NCBI GenBank assembly: GCA_023398155.1
Contig: JAEWSV010000201.1
Coordinates: forward strand, 1 to 6,563
Origin: Spirochaetota bacterium
GTDB lineage: Bacteria; Spirochaetota; Spirochaetia; Treponematales; Breznakiellaceae
Reading direction: 5' to 3'
Length of the DNA: 6,563 nt
Positions 6,531 through 6,563 of this stretch are shown here, piece after piece. Below the pieces are notes generated by a model. That model was not told the DNA's origin. It worked only from the letters and a program-made list of their open reading frames with translations, and did no database searches. The translations under genes were made by a program, and so were the position numbers. Each line of letters begins with the position of its first letter. The first letter of the stretch is position 1.

Positions 6531-6563
6531 TTACTTCAGTTCGACGTACGCGCCGTTCTGAAC
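6531..6563 (-). CDS. C-terminal end of probable Liv-type periplasmic substrate-binding protein (rest outside window)
   Basis: Only ten codons and a TAA stop are visible, reading VQNGAYVELK. A short ending of this kind, a conserved Asn-Gly turn followed by a hydrophobic strand, is common in Liv-type binding proteins. Its place directly upstream of livH, on the same strand, matches the usual livK/livJ position. The identification rests mainly on context, because ten residues cannot define a family. If correct, the protein would bind the amino acid in the periplasm and deliver it to LivHM. Confidence 0.65.
   Translation of the reverse strand, partial: VQNGAYVELK

Noticed and set aside
1..6563. 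A novel defence, mobile or CRISPR-type system
   Set aside because: I found no repeat array, transposase, recombinase, toxin-antitoxin pair or unknown gene cluster. All genes belong to known families.

Overview
The window is a GC-rich bacterial stretch holding two convergent transcription units. It is ordinary core-metabolism and regulatory sequence. I see no mobile element, CRISPR array, tRNA or rRNA. The plus strand carries most of a bifunctional (p)ppGpp synthetase/hydrolase of the Rel/SpoT family, cut off at the left edge and ending at 1927. Everything else is on the minus strand. From right to left these are the last ten codons of a probable periplasmic branched-chain amino acid binding protein gene, then livH, livM, livG and livF, and finally a small CBS-CBS-ACT protein whose stop codon overlaps the stop of rel.

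Layout: 1-1927 rel (+, 5' end missing). 1924-2568 CBS-ACT regulator (-). 2569-2682 GC-rich gap with a possible promoter and two GC-rich dyads. 2683-5472 livF, livG and livM, tightly packed or overlapping. 5477-6379 livH. 6380-6530 leader region with a strong intrinsic terminator or attenuator, an AT-rich block and a dyad. 6531-6563 end of the substrate-binding protein gene (-).

How the genes work together: LivH and LivM form the inner-membrane channel. LivG and LivF are the two ATPases. The gene cut off at the right edge would supply the binding protein that delivers the amino acid, in the usual livKHMGF order. The CBS-ACT protein combines two domain types that usually bind adenine nucleotides (CBS) and amino acids (ACT), so it may sense cell energy and amino acid state beside the importer. 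Rel makes and degrades the starvation alarmone and itself ends in an ACT domain. The neighbourhood therefore joins amino acid import with amino acid starvation signalling, but shared regulation is an inference from position.

Organism: high GC and an ABC importer with a separate binding protein gene suggest a bacterium with a two-membrane envelope. The Rel TGS region and the shortened link to its zinc-finger-like domain remind me of spirochaete Rel proteins. The liv plus CBS-ACT arrangement would also fit a deltaproteobacterium-like lineage. I cannot place it firmly without a database search.
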